Assembly: GCA_024346935.1 (NCBI GenBank)
Contig: AP024878.1
Coordinates: forward strand, 372,001-436,000
Length of the DNA: 64,000 nucleotides
Source of the DNA: Vibrio inusitatus
GTDB taxonomy: Bacteria; Pseudomonadota; Gammaproteobacteria; Enterobacterales; Vibrionaceae
Reading direction: 5' to 3'
The notes under the pieces are model-generated. The model was not told the DNA's origin, did not search any database, and worked only from the letters and a program-made list of their open reading frames with translations. Positions 47,716 through 57,341 of this stretch are shown here, in pieces; the stretch's first letter is position 1, and each line of letters opens with the position of its first letter. The translations under genes were made by a program, and so were the position numbers.

Positions 47716-48792
47716 ATGTCTAAGATCTTCGATTTTGTAAAACCAGGTGTTATCTCTGGCGACGACGTTCAAAAAGTTTTTGAAGTAGCAAAAGAAAACA
47801 AATTTGCTCTTCCAGCGGTAAACGTTGTAAACACAGACTCTGTAAATGGTGTACTAGAAGCAGCATCTAAAGTGAAAGCTCCAGTTGTTGTTCAATTCTC
47901 TAACGGCGGTGCTGGTTTCTTCGCTGGTAAAGGCGTGAAACTAGAAGGTCAAGGTGCTCAAATCCTTGGTGCTGTTGCTGGTGCTAAATACGTTCACGCT
48001 GTAGCTGAATCTTACGGTGTGCCAGTTATTCTTCACACTGACCACGCAGCTAAGAAACTTCTTCCTTGGATTGACGGTCTACTAGACGCTGGTGAAGAGT
48101 TCTTCGCTCAAACGGGTAAACCTCTATTCTCTTCTCACATGATTGACCTTTCTGAAGAGTCTTTAGAAGAGAACATCGAAATCTGTGCTAAATACCTAGA
48201 GCGTATGGCTAAGATGGGTATGACTCTAGAAATTGAACTGGGTTGTACTGGCGGTGAAGAAGATGGCGTAGATAACTCTGACATGGATGCATCTGAGCTT
48301 TACACTTCTCCTGAAGACGTTGCTTACGCATACGAGAAACTAAGCGCAATCAGCCCTCGTTTCACTATCGCAGCATCTTTCGGTAACGTACACGGTGTTT
48401 ACCAAGCAGGTAACGTTGTTCTTACTCCAACTATCCTACGTGACTCTCAAGCATACTGTGCAGAGAAATTCGGTATTGCACCTAACGCTCTAAACTTCGT
48501 ATTCCACGGTGGTTCTGGTTCTTCTGAAGCTGAAATCAAAGAGTCTATCGGCTACGGTGTTATCAAAATGAACATCGATACTGATACTCAGTGGGCTACT
48601 TGGGACGGCATCCGTAATTACGAAGCTGAAAACCGTGATTACCTACAAGGTCAAATCGGTAACCCTAAAGGTGCAGACCAACCAAACAAGAAGTACTACG
48701 ATCCACGCGTATGGCTACGTGCTGGTCAAGCTTCAATGGTTACTCGTCTTGAGAAAGCATTTGCTGACCTTAACGCGGTTGACGTTCTGTAA
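47716..48792 (+). CDS. fbaA: Fructose-bisphosphate aldolase class II
   Basis: Zinc-dependent aldolase. 358 aa. Metal and substrate motifs HTDHAAKKLLPWIDG, LEIELGCTGGEEDG, GNVHGVYQAGNVVL, FHGGSGSSEAEI and KMNIDTDTQWATW. Highly biased codons. Own terminator follows. Confidence 0.98.
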   Translation: MSKIFDFVKPGVISGDDVQKVFEVAKENKFALPAVNVVNTDSVNGVLEAASKVKAPVVVQFSNGGAGFFAGKGVKLEGQGAQILGAVAGAKYVHAVAESYGVPVILHTDHAAKKLLPWIDGLLDAGEEFFAQTGKPLFSSHMIDLSEESLEENIEICAKYLERMAKMGMTLEIELGCTGGEEDGVDNSDMDASELYTSPEDVAYAYEKLSAISPRFTIAASFGNVHGVYQAGNVVLTPTILRDSQAYCAEKFGIAPNALNFVFHGGSGSSEAEIKESIGYGVIKMNIDTDTQWATWDGIRNYEAENRDYLQGQIGNPKGADQPNKKYYDPRVWLRAGQASMVTRLEKAFADLNAVDVL

Positions 48793-48821
48793 TAAGCTCG
48801 CAACTTATTAATTAATTTAAG

Positions 48822-48851
48822 AAAAACCCGCTTTTATAGCGGGTTTTTTTT
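48822..48851 (+). terminator. fbaA terminator
   Basis: AACCCGCT / AGCGGGTT around TTTAT, followed by eight T. Confidence 0.9.
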
Positions 48852-48997
48852 GTCTTCTGTACTATAGTTTTTGAGTGTTATTTTAATAATTTGCAGGAAG
48901 CTGATTTTTCACAGAAACCTGACCTAAAATGCACATATGAAAGTATGATGCCGTCGCATTTCAGTTGTAACACTTTATTACGGAAGAGAAACTTACA

Positions 48998-49879
48998 ATG
49001 TCACAAGAAACCCCTGAAGTACCAGAAGTCCCAAGCGTAGATGCCCTTCACGAAGGGATGCAAGATGCCCATATGTGGCTAACTGATAACTCTGATTTAT
49101 TGATTGGTTATGCTGTGAATATTATTACAGCGGTTCTGATTCTATTTATCGGTAACATCGTTACCAAAATGGTAGCTAATAGTGTTTCCCGGATGCTCGA
49201 AAAACGCCGCATGGATAAAGCGGTCGTAGATTTTGTTCATGCTTTAGTTCGCTACTTACTATTCGTTATTGTTCTTATCGCTGCACTTGGACGCTTAGGT
49301 GTTCAAACTGCATCAGTAGTTGCTGTAATTGGTGCTGCGGGTTTAGCGGTTGGTCTAGCACTGCAAGGCTCACTATCAAACTTTGCCGCAGGTGTACTTA
49401 TTGTTGCATTCCGCCCATTCAAATCAGGCGACTACGTTGAGATTGGTGGTGTTGCCGGTTCTGTTGACTCTATCCAAATCTTCCAAACAGTTTTAACTAC
49501 ACCAGATAATAAAATGGTAGTTGTGCCTAATGGTGGTGTAATCGGTAGCCCAATTACTAACTACTCTAGGCACGCGACTCGACGAGTGGATCATGTTATT
49601 GGTGTTTCTTATAGCGCAGACTTGAAGAAGACCGAGCAGGTTATTCGCCAAACACTTGAGGCAGATGATCGTCTAATAAAAGACAAAGGCATTCAAATTG
49701 GTGTGTTAGCGCTGGCAGATTCATCAGTAAACTTTGTTGTTCGCCCTTGGTGTCGTACAGAAGATTACTGGGATGTTTACTTTGATACACTTCAAGCCAT
49801 TAAGATTGCTCTTGATGAAAATGGTATCGAGATCCCATTCCCACAAATGGATGTGCATCTCAATAAAGTCGAATCTTAA
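48998..49879 (+). CDS. mscS: Small-conductance mechanosensitive channel MscS
   Basis: 293 aa. Three N-terminal helices (about 35-58, 80-103, 108-130). The pore helix has the Gly/Ala pattern VIGAAGLAVGLALQGSLSNFAAG, then the beta domain with FRPFKSGDYVEIGGVAGSV and VVVPNGGVIGSPITNYS. Downstream of fbaA as in E. coli. Confidence 0.96.
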   Translation: MSQETPEVPEVPSVDALHEGMQDAHMWLTDNSDLLIGYAVNIITAVLILFIGNIVTKMVANSVSRMLEKRRMDKAVVDFVHALVRYLLFVIVLIAALGRLGVQTASVVAVIGAAGLAVGLALQGSLSNFAAGVLIVAFRPFKSGDYVEIGGVAGSVDSIQIFQTVLTTPDNKMVVVPNGGVIGSPITNYSRHATRRVDHVIGVSYSADLKKTEQVIRQTLEADDRLIKDKGIQIGVLALADSSVNFVVRPWCRTEDYWDVYFDTLQAIKIALDENGIEIPFPQMDVHLNKVES

Positions 49880-49897
49880 TCGATATAGAGAGATTAT

Positions 49898-49925
49898 AAA
49901 GCGCGCCTAATGGCGCGCTTTTTCG
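49898..49925 (+). terminator. mscS terminator
   Basis: GCGCGCC / GGCGCGC around TAAT, then TTTTTC. Confidence 0.88.
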
Positions 49926-49991
49926 TTCAAAGGAATGTGCAACCTTTTGCGTTTTGAATAGTCAAAAAAGAAACAGGAAATGGAGAGTAAT

Positions 49992-50684
49992 ATGAAAATG
50001 GTCAAGTTGATGTTTGGTGCACTTTTGTCTATCTGGGCTATTAGTGCACAGGCGCAATCGTTCGATTTTCCTCACCTAAGCACGACTGGTTATGGAGAAG
50101 TTCTTGCTGAGCCTGATATGGCGGAATTTTCGGTACAGGTAGTCGCAATCAAAGACAGTGCAGAGGAAGCGAAATCACAAGTTGATTCAGTAGTAGATGA
50201 GTTTCTCGCTAGTTTGCAAGGCGCAGGGCTCTCTAGAGAAGATATTCAAAGTGGTAACATCCAACTCATGCCACAAATGCATTACCCCAAAAACGCTAAG
50301 CCAGAGCAAAAAGGTTATCGAGCCTCTCGGCAAGTAAGGGTGACTGTAGAGGAATTAGTCTCTTTACCTAAATTACTTGATGTGGCACTCGAATCCGGCA
50401 TCAATCGTATCGATCAAGTACAACTGAGCGTAAAGGACCCTTCTAAGTATCAGGCAATTGCACGTAGCGAAGCGATTAAAGATGCTCAAGCCAAAGCTAA
50501 GTCAGTCGCTGAAGGTTTTGAAAAGGCCTTAGATGGCGTGTGGCAGGTTAATTATCAATCCCCACAAGCAAGACCTATGCTTTCTAAAACCATGGCAATG
50601 GATGCGTCAGAGCGCTCAAATAGCTATCAGGATGCCACCATAGTGATCAAGGATAGAGTACAGGTGGTTTACAAGCTGAAGTAA
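49992..50684 (+). CDS. SIMPL-domain (DUF541) periplasmic protein, YggE-like
   Basis: 230 aa from ATG 49992 with GGAGAG upstream. Signal peptide MKMVKLMFGALLSIWAISAQAQ. The SIMPL domain shows LSTTGYGEVLAEPDMAEFSVQV, YRASRQVRVTVEEL and INRIDQVQLSVKDPSKYQAIAR. YggE of E. coli is linked to oxidative-stress protection; the molecular function is unclear. It sits between mscS and serA, matching E. coli gene order. Confidence 0.92.
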   Translation: MKMVKLMFGALLSIWAISAQAQSFDFPHLSTTGYGEVLAEPDMAEFSVQVVAIKDSAEEAKSQVDSVVDEFLASLQGAGLSREDIQSGNIQLMPQMHYPKNAKPEQKGYRASRQVRVTVEELVSLPKLLDVALESGINRIDQVQLSVKDPSKYQAIARSEAIKDAQAKAKSVAEGFEKALDGVWQVNYQSPQARPMLSKTMAMDASERSNSYQDATIVIKDRVQVVYKLK

Positions 50685-50701
50685 CATTCCCTGGATAAAA
50701 G

Positions 50702-50738
50702 AAAGCCCTTGTCACGATTATCGGAACAAGGGCTTTTT
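50702..50738. terminator. Bidirectional terminator between yggE-like gene and serA
   Basis: AAAGCCCTTGT / ACAAGGGCTTTTT arms around a 14-nt loop; T-runs on both strands. Confidence 0.88.
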
Positions 50739-50759
50739 GTTTTTATACTTAATGACTAA

Positions 50760-51989
50760 TTAGTGAAGTAGGCGGGCACGGATAGTACCGTCGATTTCTT
50801 TAAGTTTCGCCAATGCTTCCTCAGAACGCTCAGCTTCAACATCGATAACCACATAACCAAGATCACCGTTCGTTTGCAGGTACTGGCCTGCGATGTTAAT
50901 ACCTGCGCTAGCAAAAATGGTGTTGATTTGTGTTAGCACACCTGGACGGTTTTCATGAATATGGAGTAAGCGAGAAGCGCTTTGATGCTGTGGTAAAGAG
51001 ACCTCTGGAAAGTTTACGCTTGAAAGCGTTGAACCGTTATCAGAGTATTTTGCCAGTTTACCTGCAACTTCTACACCGATATTCTCTTGAGCTTCTTGTG
51101 TTGATCCCCCCACATGTGGAGTCAGGATTACGTTGTCAAATTGCATTAATGGGGATTCAAATGGGTCAGCGTTGGTTTTAGGTTCTACAGGGAATACATC
51201 CACAGCAGCGCCGCCAAGGTGGCCAGAGTCTAGTGAGTCGCACAGTGCTGGGATATCCACGACTGTGCCGCGTGCAGCATTAATAAAGATAGCGCCAGGC
51301 TTCATTAGAGCGAACTCATTAGCGCTCATCATATCTTTTGTTCCGGGGGTTTCAGGTACGTGCAAACTGATAACATCACACTTGTTAAGTAGCTCAGCCA
51401 TGGTTTGTACTTGGGTAGCGTTACCTAGAGAAAGCTTATTCTCGATGTCATAGAAATAGACTCGCATGCCAAGGTTCTCGGCGATAATACCTAGCTGGGT
51501 GCCGATATGACCGTAGCCGATGATGCCCAAACGTTTTCCACGAGCTTCGTAAGAATTATCTGCACTTTTCTTCCAAATGCCGCGATGAGCAAGGGCATTC
51601 TTTTCTGGAATGCCACGCATTAGCAGTAAGATTTGCCCCAATACTAGTTCAGCAACACTACGGGTATTTGAAAATGGAGCATTGAATACCGGTACCCCTT
51701 TGACTGCTGCCGCATTCAGGTCGACTTGGTTTGTACCAATACAGAAACAACCAATAGCCACTAGTTTGTTTGCTGCCGCTAATACGCGCTCATTCAGATT
51801 AGTACGAGAGCGGATACCAACAAAGTGTACATCCTTAATCGCTTCTATCAGCTCTTCTTCAGAAATTGAACCTTTATGGTATTCAATGTTGGAATAGCCT
51901 GCCGCCTCTAACACTTCAACTGACGAAGGGTGTAGACCTTCTAGAAGCAAGATTTTTATCTTATCTTTGTGTAAAGAGACTCTGGTCAT
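50760..51989 (-). CDS. serA: D-3-phosphoglycerate dehydrogenase
   Basis: First step of serine synthesis. 409 aa. N-terminal ILLLEGLHPSSVEVLE; NAD motif GKRLGIIGYGHIGTQLGI; catalytic-region ISLHVPETPGTKDMM and LTPHVGGSTQEAQENIGVEV; C-terminal ACT domain (about 337-409, LLHIHENRPGVLTQINTIF) for serine feedback. Follows rpiA after a terminator. Confidence 0.97.
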   Translation of the reverse strand: MTRVSLHKDKIKILLLEGLHPSSVEVLEAAGYSNIEYHKGSISEEELIEAIKDVHFVGIRSRTNLNERVLAAANKLVAIGCFCIGTNQVDLNAAAVKGVPVFNAPFSNTRSVAELVLGQILLLMRGIPEKNALAHRGIWKKSADNSYEARGKRLGIIGYGHIGTQLGIIAENLGMRVYFYDIENKLSLGNATQVQTMAELLNKCDVISLHVPETPGTKDMMSANEFALMKPGAIFINAARGTVVDIPALCDSLDSGHLGGAAVDVFPVEPKTNADPFESPLMQFDNVILTPHVGGSTQEAQENIGVEVAGKLAKYSDNGSTLSSVNFPEVSLPQHQSASRLLHIHENRPGVLTQINTIFASAGINIAGQYLQTNGDLGYVVIDVEAERSEEALAKLKEIDGTIRARLLH

Positions 51990-52101
51990 AATGGTTATTC
52001 CTTAACGTATGGGTAAATTAATTTCGAAAAGCAAACGTTTTCTAAAAGTGAACTATCTCTAAATTATCAAAAAAAGAACAATTTGGGTAAGAAAATTACA
52101 A

Positions 52102-52141
52102 TAAAAAAAAAGCAGAGGCTCTTTTGAGCTTCTGCTTTTTT
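52102..52141 (-). terminator. rpiA terminator
   Basis: AGCAGAGGCT / AGCTTCTGCT stem around CTTTTG with long A/T runs on both sides. Confidence 0.85.
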
Positions 52142-52196
52142 ATTTGAATAGTAAAATCAGCTAGTTAGTTAGGCTTTAATAGCTAAAAACTATATC

Positions 52197-52853
52197 TTAT
52201 TCTTCAATTTTCGCGCCTTCTGGCGTACCTGTAATTACAACATCAGCACCGCGATGGGCAAATAGGCCTACGGTGACTACGCCAGGTAGAGCGTTAATCT
52301 GATCTTCAAGTAGCTTAGGGTTAGTGATCTTCATATTGTACACATCAAGAATAACATTACCGTTGTCGGTGATGCAGTCTTCACGATAGACAGGGTCGCC
52401 GCCTAGTTTAACCAGTTCACGCGCCACATAAGAACGAGCCATCGGGATAACTTCGACCGGAAGAGGGAATTCACCCAGAACATCAACTGCTTTGGTACCG
52501 TCAACGATACAAACAAATTTTTCTGAGATAGCAGCAACAATTTTTTCGCGAGTCAGTGCAGCACCACCACCCTTTATCATCTCTTTATCAGCATTTATTT
52601 CGTCAGCGCCATCAACATAGACACTTAAAGAGGCAACTTCATTGCAATCAAATATTTTGATACCCAACTGCTCTAGTTTCTCAGTTGATGCAACAGAACT
52701 TGATACGGCCCCTTTAATTTTATCGCTCATGGTACCCAAGGCATCGATAAAGTGGTTTACGGTAGAGCCCGTACCAACACCAACAATAGTGTCTGGTTCA
52801 ACGTAATTAAGCGCTGCCCAACCAGCTTCTTTTTTCATTTCATCTTGGGTCAT
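52197..52853 (-). CDS. rpiA: Ribose-5-phosphate isomerase A
   Basis: 218 aa. [44 protein letters not shown] and [23 protein letters not shown] contain the catalytic residues. Lies between fau and serA, the E. coli order. Confidence 0.97.
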   Translation of the reverse strand: MTQDEMKKEAGWAALNYVEPDTIVGVGTGSTVNHFIDALGTMSDKIKGAVSSSVASTEKLEQLGIKIFDCNEVASLSVYVDGADEINADKEMIKGGGAALTREKIVAAISEKFVCIVDGTKAVDVLGEFPLPVEVIPMARSYVARELVKLGGDPVYREDCITDNGNVILDVYNMKITNPKLLEDQINALPGVVTVGLFAHRGADVVITGTPEGAKIEE

Positions 52854-52935
52854 TCTGATTCTCCAGATAAGAGGTATAAGGGGGTCGTCGCGATTATATA
52901 CTCATTGATTGAATATTTGAATCAACAAGGAAGGA

Positions 52936-53523
52936 TTACCAACTCCAGGTTTTACTTGGGGTAATGATTTTCCCTAACGGCACATCCCAATCCTTATTCG
53001 GTAGTGTATCGAGTTGTTGGCAATCGTGTGCAATACCGATAGGTTTTGGAGTCGAGCTATCAATAAAGGGAGTTAGAGTTCGGTCATAATATCCACCCCC
53101 CATTCCCAGTCTGTGCCCGTGAGTATCAAAGGCGACTAGCGGCGTAAAGATAATGTCTAATTCAGCGACCGGTACGATTTCTGCCACCGATAATGTTGGC
53201 TCAAGAATGCCATATTTGTTGGGGGCGAGCTCGGTGTCAGGGGTGAAACGAAGAAACAGTAGTTGCCCTTTAGAAAAAGGGTGAAGCACTGGGATACAGG
53301 TATTGATGTTATTCTTCCAGCACCATTGTATGACTAAGTATGGGTCAATTTCGCCATCATTAGCCAAATACAGGGCTACGTTTTTAGCGCTATTAAGTTC
53401 AGGAAGTTGATGAAATTGAGCAACTAATTGAAAGGCAGCAGACTGCTGTTCAGATTTAGTAAGCGCCACTCGAAGTGTGCGGATGTGTTTGCGAATGTCA
53501 CTGCGAGTAGAGAGTGATTGCAT
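52936..53523 (-). CDS. fau: 5-formyltetrahydrofolate cyclo-ligase family protein (YgfA/Fau)
   Basis: Converts 5-formyl-THF to 5,10-methenyl-THF. ATG 53523 (MQSLSTRSDIRKHIRTLRVAL) gives 195 aa. The longer frame to 53640 reads through the 6S RNA gene and is not a real extension. The family motif LGMGGGYYDRTL is intact, as is EIDPYLVIQWCWKNN. The Shine-Dalgarno-like GGGG lies in the 3' end of 6S RNA, so the two are probably cotranscribed and processed, as in E. coli. Confidence 0.93.
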   Translation of the reverse strand: MQSLSTRSDIRKHIRTLRVALTKSEQQSAAFQLVAQFHQLPELNSAKNVALYLANDGEIDPYLVIQWCWKNNINTCIPVLHPFSKGQLLFLRFTPDTELAPNKYGILEPTLSVAEIVPVAELDIIFTPLVAFDTHGHRLGMGGGYYDRTLTPFIDSSTPKPIGIAHDCQQLDTLPNKDWDVPLGKIITPSKTWSW

Positions 53524-53528
53524 GAGGG

Positions 53529-53703
53529 ACCCCAGAGTGCCGTTGCGGATTTTGGCCCTTGAACCAGCTGGTTCAAGGCGGATCAGCAATGAAGACCGTA
53601 GGCTTCTCGATACGAGTCGAGCTTGCTCAATAGCCATCAAGTACTAACCCTTAAGGATTGCTTATCGGCTCAGGGACATAAATCCAGCTGACGCACACCC
53701 CAG
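53529..53703 (-). ncRNA. ssrS: 6S RNA
   Basis: About 175 nt between zapA and fau, the conserved 6S location. On the minus strand it holds CCCTGAGCCGATA, then GAGAAGCCT, then CCTTGAACCA...TGGTTCAAGG, all hallmark 6S segments, and the ends pair as a terminal stem (ACCCTGGGGTGTGC with GCACTCTGGGGT). A -10-like TAAAAT lies at 53708-53713. End positions are estimates. 6S binds sigma70 holoenzyme as an open-promoter mimic. Confidence 0.93.
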
Positions 53704-53741
53704 GGTAATTTTAATTCTGCCATCCACTTGGCTATGTATTG

Positions 53742-54032
53742 TTACTCTTTAGTTAGAGCTTTGTCTAGCTTGTCATCGAGTAGTTCTAAGCGTTGCTCGA
53801 TATCATGCTGAATTTCAGAAGAAATCTCTGTTTCTAGCAACTCGTAGCAAACGTTAAGTGCTGCGATAGTTAGAAGTTTTTCGGTATTAGCGACTTTAGT
53901 CTTCTCAGCCATATCCTTGATTCGTTGATCAAGATTTTGCGCTGCCTGTCGTAAAGCATCCTCTTTGCCCGCTGGACAATTTACTCGAGTAATCTTACCT
54001 AAAATTTCGACTTCAACTGCTTGATTGCTCAT
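53742..54032 (-). CDS. zapA: Cell division protein ZapA
   Basis: 96 aa from ATG 54032 (MSNQAVEVEILGK); an upstream TTG would add three residues. FtsZ-ring stabiliser with N-terminal beta hairpin and C-terminal coiled coil (about 60-95, ELLETEISSEIQHDIEQRLELLDDKLD). VNCPAGKEDALRQAAQNLDQRI is the family core. Adjacent to 6S RNA as in E. coli. Confidence 0.93.
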   Translation of the reverse strand: MSNQAVEVEILGKITRVNCPAGKEDALRQAAQNLDQRIKDMAEKTKVANTEKLLTIAALNVCYELLETEISSEIQHDIEQRLELLDDKLDKALTKE

Positions 54033-54322
54033 GCTCGACAACTCGTTACCGCTCCAATAAAGCCTTGTGCGTCCTGTGCACCTTTAGGCAAGAAACTATA
54101 GAAAAACCCCAACCAAGATTCAAGCTTTTCCGCTCATGTACGAGAGATAGAGTGTTTAACTAGCCAGAAACAGAGCAATTTGCTCAATTGCTCGACATTC
54201 TTAGTATAACTGATAGGTGATTAATACGAACAATGGGAGAGCTGAGTTCAATTTTGCGTCTGTATCGAGTCTTAACCAAATGATAAGATAGCAGTACTAC
54301 TCCCTTTTAGGATATCTCCCTT

Positions 54323-54889
54323 ATGAGCCAAACCTCTTTACCTAATTACCTATCCGTTGCTGATGAACTTAAAACAGCGGGCATTGCCGTGACCCCAGCA
54401 GAAATGCATGGCCTACTAATTGGTATGTTAAGTGGTGGGTTAGCCAAAGACAGTGAAGCATGGCAAGCACTGTTGTTTGACTACACCAATGACGGTATGG
54501 GTTGGCCTATGACGTGTTTAGCTCTTGCTGAACAGATCTTAAAGGTTGCTCGACAGGAGCTGACTGATGACAATTTTGAACTAAGTATTTTGTTACCAAT
54601 AGATAGTGACATCGTCAGCTATTCAGGGGCATTGAGTGAATGGGTAAGTCATTTTGTATCAGGACTAGGTTTGATTGATGCACAAATAAATAAAGCCAGT
54701 GAGCAAACAAAAGAAGCACTTCAAGATCTACTAGAGATCGCAAAATTAGAAGTTGATCCAGAGGATGATCTAGAAGAGCAAGCGGTTTTGCTCGAGCAGG
54801 TGCTAGAGCATGTTAAAGTTTGTGCACTAACGGTTCATGCTGAGTTAGGAGCAAAGCCAGCAAAACCTCAACCGAAAACAGTTCATTAA
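54323..54889 (+). CDS. ygfB: UPF0149 family protein YgfB
   Basis: 188-aa helical protein. MHGLLIGMLSGGL, LSEWVSHFVSGLGL and the C-terminal VLLEQVLEHVKVCALTVHAEL match YgfB/YecA-like UPF0149. Role not settled. Divergent from zapA by 290 bp, in which no RNA gene is evident, and 27 bp before ubiH. The pepP gene that separates them in E. coli is absent here. Confidence 0.92.
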   Translation: MSQTSLPNYLSVADELKTAGIAVTPAEMHGLLIGMLSGGLAKDSEAWQALLFDYTNDGMGWPMTCLALAEQILKVARQELTDDNFELSILLPIDSDIVSYSGALSEWVSHFVSGLGLIDAQINKASEQTKEALQDLLEIAKLEVDPEDDLEEQAVLLEQVLEHVKVCALTVHAELGAKPAKPQPKTVH

Positions 54890-54916
54890 CCCCGCGAAAC
54901 AATAAGGAAATTTGCT

Positions 54917-56074
54917 TTGCAGTACGATGTAGTTGTTATTGGCGGTGCGATGAGTGGTGCAACATTAGCCCTTGCATTGAGTAGTATCGCGAATAAAAAA
55001 GTGGCTGTAGTAGAAGCGGTTGCCGACTCTTCAAAGCATCCAGGCTTTGATTCAAGAGCTATTGCCCTTTCATTGGGTAGCGTAGAGCTTTTGCGTCGTT
55101 ATGGGCTTTGGGATGAAATCCAACCAAAGGCGACTTCAATAAAATCTATTGATGTGTCTGACCGTGGTCACTTTGCACAAACAGGATTCGATGCAGATCA
55201 GTTAGGAAAAGAATTTCTGGGTTCGGTAGTCGAACTTGCTGATGTGGGCGCTGTGTATCGAGAAAAATTACAGCTTGATTCTAATATTGATGTCTTTTGT
55301 CCTGATGCAATAGAGGAGCTCATTCAGCACCAAGACAGTGTTGAGGTTGTTCTTTGTTCTGGAACCAAACTGTGTGCAAAGCTTGTCGTAGCAGCTGATG
55401 GTGCAAATTCTAAAGTCGCAGAGCTTATCAATGTATCCAAATCAGTAGATGATTTCGAGCAGCATGCATTGATTGCGAATATTGAGCTTGAGAAATCACA
55501 TCACAATAGAGCCTATGAGCGTTTTACTTCTCATGGTCCTGTTGCGTTATTGCCGATGACAGACAATCGTATGTCACTGGTGTGGTGCATGACAGAATCT
55601 ATGTTGCAACAAGCGTTATGTTGGAATGAAGAGCAATTTTTATCTGAGCTACAACAAGAGTTTGGCTGGCGATTAGGCCGCTTCAAGAAAGTCGGAAGCC
55701 TAGCGAGTTATCCTTTAATGCTGCACAAAAGAGACCGTCTGACTCATCACCGCGTTGCGTTTATTGGTAATGCTGCTCAAGCGCTTCATCCTATCGCGGG
55801 GCAGGGGTTTAATCTTGGTATTCGTGATGTGGCAACACTCATTGATGTCACCACTAAATACACAGACTGTGGTGAGTATGCTTGCTTAGCAGAGTTTAAG
55901 CGCTTTCGTGAACAAGATCGTGAAGCAACTTGCACTATGACCTCTTCTTTGGTCAGAATCTTTTCAAATGAATGGCTACCTATGGTGGTTGCTCGAAATT
56001 TAGGGCTCGCTATTTTTGATATAGCCCCCTCCATGCAAGGCCCGGTTAAAAACCGCAGCCTAGGACTGGTGTAG
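54917..56074 (+). CDS. ubiH: 2-octaprenyl-6-methoxyphenol hydroxylase
   Basis: FAD monooxygenase of ubiquinone synthesis. Start TTG 54917 ((M)QYDVVVIGGAMSGATLALAL), with AAGGAAA upstream; 385 aa. The FAD DG motif VVAADGANSKVAELI and GNAAQALHPIAGQGFNLGIRDVATL are intact. Followed 8 bp later by a homologous hydroxylase. Confidence 0.93.
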   Translation: MQYDVVVIGGAMSGATLALALSSIANKKVAVVEAVADSSKHPGFDSRAIALSLGSVELLRRYGLWDEIQPKATSIKSIDVSDRGHFAQTGFDADQLGKEFLGSVVELADVGAVYREKLQLDSNIDVFCPDAIEELIQHQDSVEVVLCSGTKLCAKLVVAADGANSKVAELINVSKSVDDFEQHALIANIELEKSHHNRAYERFTSHGPVALLPMTDNRMSLVWCMTESMLQQALCWNEEQFLSELQQEFGWRLGRFKKVGSLASYPLMLHKRDRLTHHRVAFIGNAAQALHPIAGQGFNLGIRDVATLIDVTTKYTDCGEYACLAEFKRFREQDREATCTMTSSLVRIFSNEWLPMVVARNLGLAIFDIAPSMQGPVKNRSLGLV

Positions 56075-56082
56075 AACACAGA

Positions 56083-57285
56083 ATGATGAAGAATGTAGAT
56101 TTGGTAATTGTTGGCGGCGGCATGGTCGGATTGACGCTTGCGCTCGCATTAAAAGAGACTGATATTCGAATCGCGATTATTGAAAGCAATGAACCAACGG
56201 AGATTTCCCAACAAGCCACTTCTCGCGTTTCAGCATTGAGTCGGGCCAGTGAGAGAATCTTAGCAAGGCTGGGTGCTTGGGATCGTATTTCTAATCATCG
56301 CTGTACAGCCTATTCAGGCATGCAGGTATGGGAAAAAGATACCTTTGCCAAAATAGACTTCTCGGCGAAAGAACTGCATGAAAGTAACCTTGGTCATATT
56401 GTTGAAAATCAGATTATCCAGCATTTCCTTCTTGAGCAAGTTAAGCAATTGCCAAATGTGATTCTCTTGCAACCCAACAAATGCACTAATTTAGTGGTAG
56501 GAGAAAGAGAAGCTTGGTTAACCCTTGATAACGGCCAGAACTTGACCGCCAAGCTTGTGGTGGCCGCTGATGGAGCTAACTCTTGGGTACGCGAGCAGCA
56601 AGGTTTCCCGTTGACTGAGTGGGATTATGACCACACAGCCATCGTGACCAACGTGACAATGGATGAGCCTCACAATGGTATAGCGAGGCAAGTCTTTACC
56701 GAAACGGGTCCATTGGCCTTCCTACCGCTTCATGAGTCGAATCTTTGCTCTATTGTTTGGTCGCAGTCTACAGATAAAGCTCAGCAATTAATGGAACTGT
56801 CTGAAGATGCCTTCTGCAAGCAGTTAGCGGTCGATTTTGATATGCGTTTGGGTACGGTTAAGCATTGTACCCAGAGACAGGCCATTCCTTTAAAAATGCG
56901 CTACGCACGAGACTTTGCTAAGAACAGAGTGGCTCTGATTGGTGACGCAGCACATACGATTCACCCTCTGGCAGGGCAGGGCGTTAATCTTGGGCTTCTT
57001 GATGCGGCAACTTTGGCGCAAGAAATCGAGAAATACTGGAATACCGGTAAAGATATTGGTGATTACGCCAATTTGCGTCATTTTGAGCGTTGGAGAAAAA
57101 CTGAAGCTGTGAAGATGATCTCTAGTATGCAAGGTTTCAAGGAGTTGTTTAGCGGTGATGAACCGTTGAAAAAATTATTACGTGGTGTTGGGATGAACCT
57201 TGCCGGTACATTACCGGGTGTAAAAAATGAAGTAATGAAGCATGCTTTAGGGCTGAAGGGCGATCTTCCCAAACTAGCCAAATAA
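56083..57285 (+). CDS. ubiI: 2-octaprenylphenol 6-hydroxylase family FAD monooxygenase (UbiI/VisC)
   Basis: 400 aa. LVIVGGGMVGLTLALAL, VVAADGANSWVREQQG and GDAAHTIHPLAGQGVNLGLLDAATL define the UbiH/UbiF/UbiI family; the neighbourhood (directly after ubiH) favours UbiI. UbiF cannot be excluded from sequence alone. ATGATG start; 56083 is the first. Confidence 0.92.
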   Translation: MMKNVDLVIVGGGMVGLTLALALKETDIRIAIIESNEPTEISQQATSRVSALSRASERILARLGAWDRISNHRCTAYSGMQVWEKDTFAKIDFSAKELHESNLGHIVENQIIQHFLLEQVKQLPNVILLQPNKCTNLVVGEREAWLTLDNGQNLTAKLVVAADGANSWVREQQGFPLTEWDYDHTAIVTNVTMDEPHNGIARQVFTETGPLAFLPLHESNLCSIVWSQSTDKAQQLMELSEDAFCKQLAVDFDMRLGTVKHCTQRQAIPLKMRYARDFAKNRVALIGDAAHTIHPLAGQGVNLGLLDAATLAQEIEKYWNTGKDIGDYANLRHFERWRKTEAVKMISSMQGFKELFSGDEPLKKLLRGVGMNLAGTLPGVKNEVMKHALGLKGDLPKLAK

Positions 57286-57304
57286 GAAAGCGAATAATCA
57301 AAAT

Positions 57305-57332
57305 AAAAAAAGGAGGCTAAAGCCTCCTTTGT
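57305..57332. terminator. Bidirectional terminator between ubiI and the DUF1107 gene
   Basis: AAAGGAGGC / GCCTCCTTT stem around TAAA, with an A-run of seven upstream and TTTGTTTT downstream. Confidence 0.88.
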
Positions 57333-57341
57333 TTTAGCCAA

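Noticed and set aside
53524..53640. N-terminal extension of the Fau protein
   Set aside because: Overlaps the well-conserved 6S RNA and is not similar to Fau N-termini; ATG 53523 matches the family start.
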